Assembly: GCA_965198725.1 (NCBI GenBank)
Contig: CBDAPX010000002.1
Coordinates: 372,001-436,000, forward strand
DNA length: 64,000 nucleotides
Reading direction: 5' to 3'
Source of the DNA: CBDAPX01 sp965198725
GTDB taxonomy: Bacteria > Pseudomonadota > Alphaproteobacteria > Rhodobacterales > Rhodobacteraceae
The notes beneath the pieces were generated by a model. That model was not told the DNA's origin, searched no databases, and saw only the letters and a program-made list of their open reading frames with translations. The translations under genes and the position numbers were made by a program. Below, piece after piece: positions 62,117 to 64,000 of this stretch; within the stretch, counting starts at the first letter, position 1; each line of letters starts with the position of its first letter.

Positions 62117-63198
62117 CAGGCCACCTCCGACCGAGTAAACCGGACCCGGTAATTTGTCAGCAAATCCAACGCCAACAGGAAAAACAGCAACATGCCTTGA
62201 AACACCTGGATCGCCGCCGCCGGCAGTCCCAGGTTCGACTGCGCAATGTCCCCGCCGATATAGGTGAGCGCCATCAACCCGCCCGCCAACAGAATGCCAA
62301 CCGGATGCAACCGACCCAAAAACGCCACGATGATCGCGGTAAAGCCATAGCCGACATTGAAATCAATGGTCACTTGGCCGGCCGGCCCGCTCACCTCGAA
62401 CATCCCCGCCAGCCCGGCCAAAGCGCCGGACGCACCCATACAAATCAGAACAAGCCGTGTCGGGTTCACACCGGCGAACCGCGCCGCGCGCGGGGCTTGC
62501 CCGGTCAGCTTGATCTGAAACCCCAGCATGTGCCGGTTCAACAGAACATAGGCCAGGATCACCGCGATAAAGGCGGCCACAACGCCCCAATGCATGCCTG
62601 TACCGGAAATAATCTCGGCATTATGCGCACTGGCATATTGCTGCAGGTTCCGACTGCCCGGAAAACCAAACCCTTCCGGATTCTTCAAAAGGCCTAATGA
62701 CATTGAAGACAACAGATGTTCGGCCACGTAAACCAGCATCAAGGACACCAAAATCTCATTGGTCCCGAAGCGCGTTTTCAACACCGCTGGGATCATCGCC
62801 CAGGCCCAGCCGCCCAACGCCCCGGCGAGAACCATGATCGGAAAGATAAATACAGATTCAGCCGGGTAAAACGCCAGCCCCGCACCGGCCCCGCATAACG
62901 CGCCGACGATATATTGGCCTTCTGCCCCGATGTTCCAGATCCCCGCGCGAAACCCCAGGGACAACCCGATTGCAATCAGGACCAGCGGCGCGCCCTTTAC
63001 CAATAGCTGGGGGCGATAAAAGAATGAAAACTCGCCAAATATCGGCTCCCAAAAGATGGTCCGGATCGCCGCAAACGGGTCGGTGCCCAAAGCGCCGAAC
63101 AACAACCCTCCCACGATCATCGTGGCCAGAACCGCAACCAATGGCGTGCTCAGCGACCAGGCCCGGGAAGGCTCAGGTCGTTTTTCCAGACGGATCAT
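62116..63198 (-). CDS. ABC transporter permease (BMP-associated, first subunit)
   Basis: A 360-residue membrane protein of the YufP/RfuC type. It has a hydrophilic N-terminus MIRLEKRPEPSRAW and then hydrophobic segments including LSTPLVAVLATMIVGGLLFGAL; FRAGIWNIGAEGQYIVGALCG is the diagnostic block, followed by KTRFGTNEILVSLMLVYVAE. With its partner it forms the channel of the nucleoside or purine importer. It starts 45 bases after the ATPase gene. Confidence 0.92.
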   Translation of the reverse strand: MIRLEKRPEPSRAWSLSTPLVAVLATMIVGGLLFGALGTDPFAAIRTIFWEPIFGEFSFFYRPQLLVKGAPLVLIAIGLSLGFRAGIWNIGAEGQYIVGALCGAGAGLAFYPAESVFIFPIMVLAGALGGWAWAMIPAVLKTRFGTNEILVSLMLVYVAEHLLSSMSLGLLKNPEGFGFPGSRNLQQYASAHNAEIISGTGMHWGVVAAFIAVILAYVLLNRHMLGFQIKLTGQAPRAARFAGVNPTRLVLICMGASGALAGLAGMFEVSGPAGQVTIDFNVGYGFTAIIVAFLGRLHPVGILLAGGLMALTYIGGDIAQSNLGLPAAAIQVFQGMLLFFLLALDLLTNYRVRFTRSEVA

Positions 63199-63243
63199 GG
63201 TCTTCTTCTCTTTCCAAATACTCTCGCCGAAGGCGGGCCAGAC

Positions 63244-64000
63244 CTATCCCACATGCGCCACCTCCATCCCGTGGGCGCCGCCCATCATCAGGCCAATTTC
63301 ATCGATCGTCAGCGCACTGGTCGGACGTGCATCAGACAGCCGCCCTTCGTTCAAGGCCGCAAAGCGATCCGCGATCTCCATCAATTCGTCCAGATCCTGA
63401 CTGATACAGATCACTGCAGCCCCGCCCGCCGCGAGATCCAGGATCGATTGCCGGATCGCCGCCGCCGCGGCCGCGTCCACCCCCCATGTGGGTTGGTTTA
63501 CCACCAAGACTTCCGGCGCCTGCAACACCTCTCGCCCGATGACGAATTTCTGCAAATTGCCGCCCGACAGCGATCGGGCCGCATTCCCTGGTCCTGGCGT
63601 GCGGACGTCAAAGCTCTGAATGATTTTTTCGGCAAACCCTTGCGCAGCAGACCACTTTAGAAACCCGTTGGCGACCAATCCTTCGCGCACGGCCCCGGTC
63701 AAAAGCGCGTTTTCCGTCAGGCTCATATCCGGCGCGGCGGCATGGCCCAAACGCTCTTCTGGCGCGCTCAGCAAACCGATGCGGCGTCGGGCCGTTGGGC
63801 CAAGTTTCCCCACGGGCTTGCCTTTCAGCTTCACCGCGTCCGCTTCCGTCAATATCTCGCCAGACAGCAGCCCCAGCAATTCATCCTGCCCATTGCCGGC
63901 AACGCCGCCGATGCCCAGAACCTCGCCCTCACGCACCGCAAAGCTTAACCCTTTAAGAGACGTACCAAACGCCGACGGGGACGGCACTGAAACATCACGC
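63244..64000 (-). CDS. ABC transporter ATP-binding protein (two-domain, BMP-associated), C-terminal part
   Basis: Open at the right edge; 251 codons plus TAG at 63246-63244 are visible. The segment begins RDVSVPSPSAFGTSLKGLSF and contains a degenerate Walker A (GGVAGNGQDELLGLLSGE), the signature LSGGNLQKFVIGREVLQ, a Walker B-like VLVVNQPTWGVDAAAA and an H-loop region with SQDLDELMEIADRFAALNEG. This is the second nucleotide-binding half of RbsA/YufO-type ATPases, whose usual length is about 510 residues. NQPTWGVD in place of the usual EPTxGLD is normal for the degenerate half. The first half lies outside the window. Confidence 0.9.
   Translation of the reverse strand, partial: RDVSVPSPSAFGTSLKGLSFAVREGEVLGIGGVAGNGQDELLGLLSGEILTEADAVKLKGKPVGKLGPTARRRIGLLSAPEERLGHAAAPDMSLTENALLTGAVREGLVANGFLKWSAAQGFAEKIIQSFDVRTPGPGNAARSLSGGNLQKFVIGREVLQAPEVLVVNQPTWGVDAAAAAAIRQSILDLAAGGAAVICISQDLDELMEIADRFAALNEGRLSDARPTSALTIDEIGLMMGGAHGMEVAHVG

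Noticed and set aside
1..64000. CRISPR array or prophage structural genes
   Set aside because: No regularly spaced direct repeats and no capsid, tail or terminase genes were seen; phage-like content is limited to the recombinase relic and the ORF6N domain.

Overview
The window looks like a chromosomal segment of a marine-type alphaproteobacterium of the Rhodobacterales (Roseobacter group). The basis is high GC coding sequence, a class I lysyl-tRNA synthetase, a Hint-domain protein, a DUF5665 protein, an NDUFS4-like complex I subunit, TRAP and MalEFGK-type importers, and a GcvT-type flavoprotein. No rRNA or CRISPR array was seen. Two tRNA genes are present, tRNA-Arg(TCT) and tRNA-Gln(TTG), both on the minus strand.

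Layout. Positions 1-16141 are ordinary core genome: siderophore-interacting protein end, nadD, a PBP4-type peptidase, lysS, ParA-like ATPase, uvrB, Hint protein, complex I accessory subunit and GNAT. Two genes here are broken: a pectate-lyase-fold protein has an in-frame TAG, and an FMN reductase has a +1 frameshift in a G5 run. Positions 16142-19977 form a junction zone: two direct copies of a 1318-bp IS3-family element around tRNA-Arg, a 16-base copy of the tRNA 5' end, and transposase scraps. Positions 19978-38527 hold a large minus-strand catabolic block: MFS, PfkB kinase, FAD flavoprotein, Gfo/Idh/MocA oxidoreductase, LacI regulator, Dabb protein, two GMC flavoenzymes, a sugar-type ABC importer, aldehyde dehydrogenase, enoyl-CoA hydratase, a fused CoA-transferase and a separate VOC metalloprotein. 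Many neighbours overlap or lie within 25 bases, so it probably works as one inducible uptake and oxidation pathway; its substrate cannot be read from sequence. A double GGAACGTTCC palindrome sits on the likely promoter at its upstream end.

Positions 38682-46096 are wreckage. A different IS3-family element has removed the start of a TRAP small-permease gene; dctM and a second PfkB kinase follow. A third copy of the 1318-bp IS joins the first 61 codons of a Gfo/Idh gene to a DUF2924 pseudogene and a multiply frameshifted serine recombinase, close to tRNA-Gln. The three like-oriented IS copies bracket the 23-kb catabolic segment, which could therefore be lost or amplified by recombination.

Positions 46445-64000 return to core-like genes: quinone oxidoreductase, SH3 protein, 2-hydroxyacid dehydrogenase, gamma-glutamyltransferase, FAD-linked glycolate/lactate-type dehydrogenase, GcvT flavoprotein, galM, DAO-family oxidase, an aldo/keto reductase (frameshifted in another G5 run), CBS protein and a BMP-type nucleoside ABC importer running off the right edge. 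Among them, alone and AT-richer than its neighbours, is a TIR-ORF6N fusion gene (52504-53439). It is the best candidate in the window for an undescribed defence or signalling protein.
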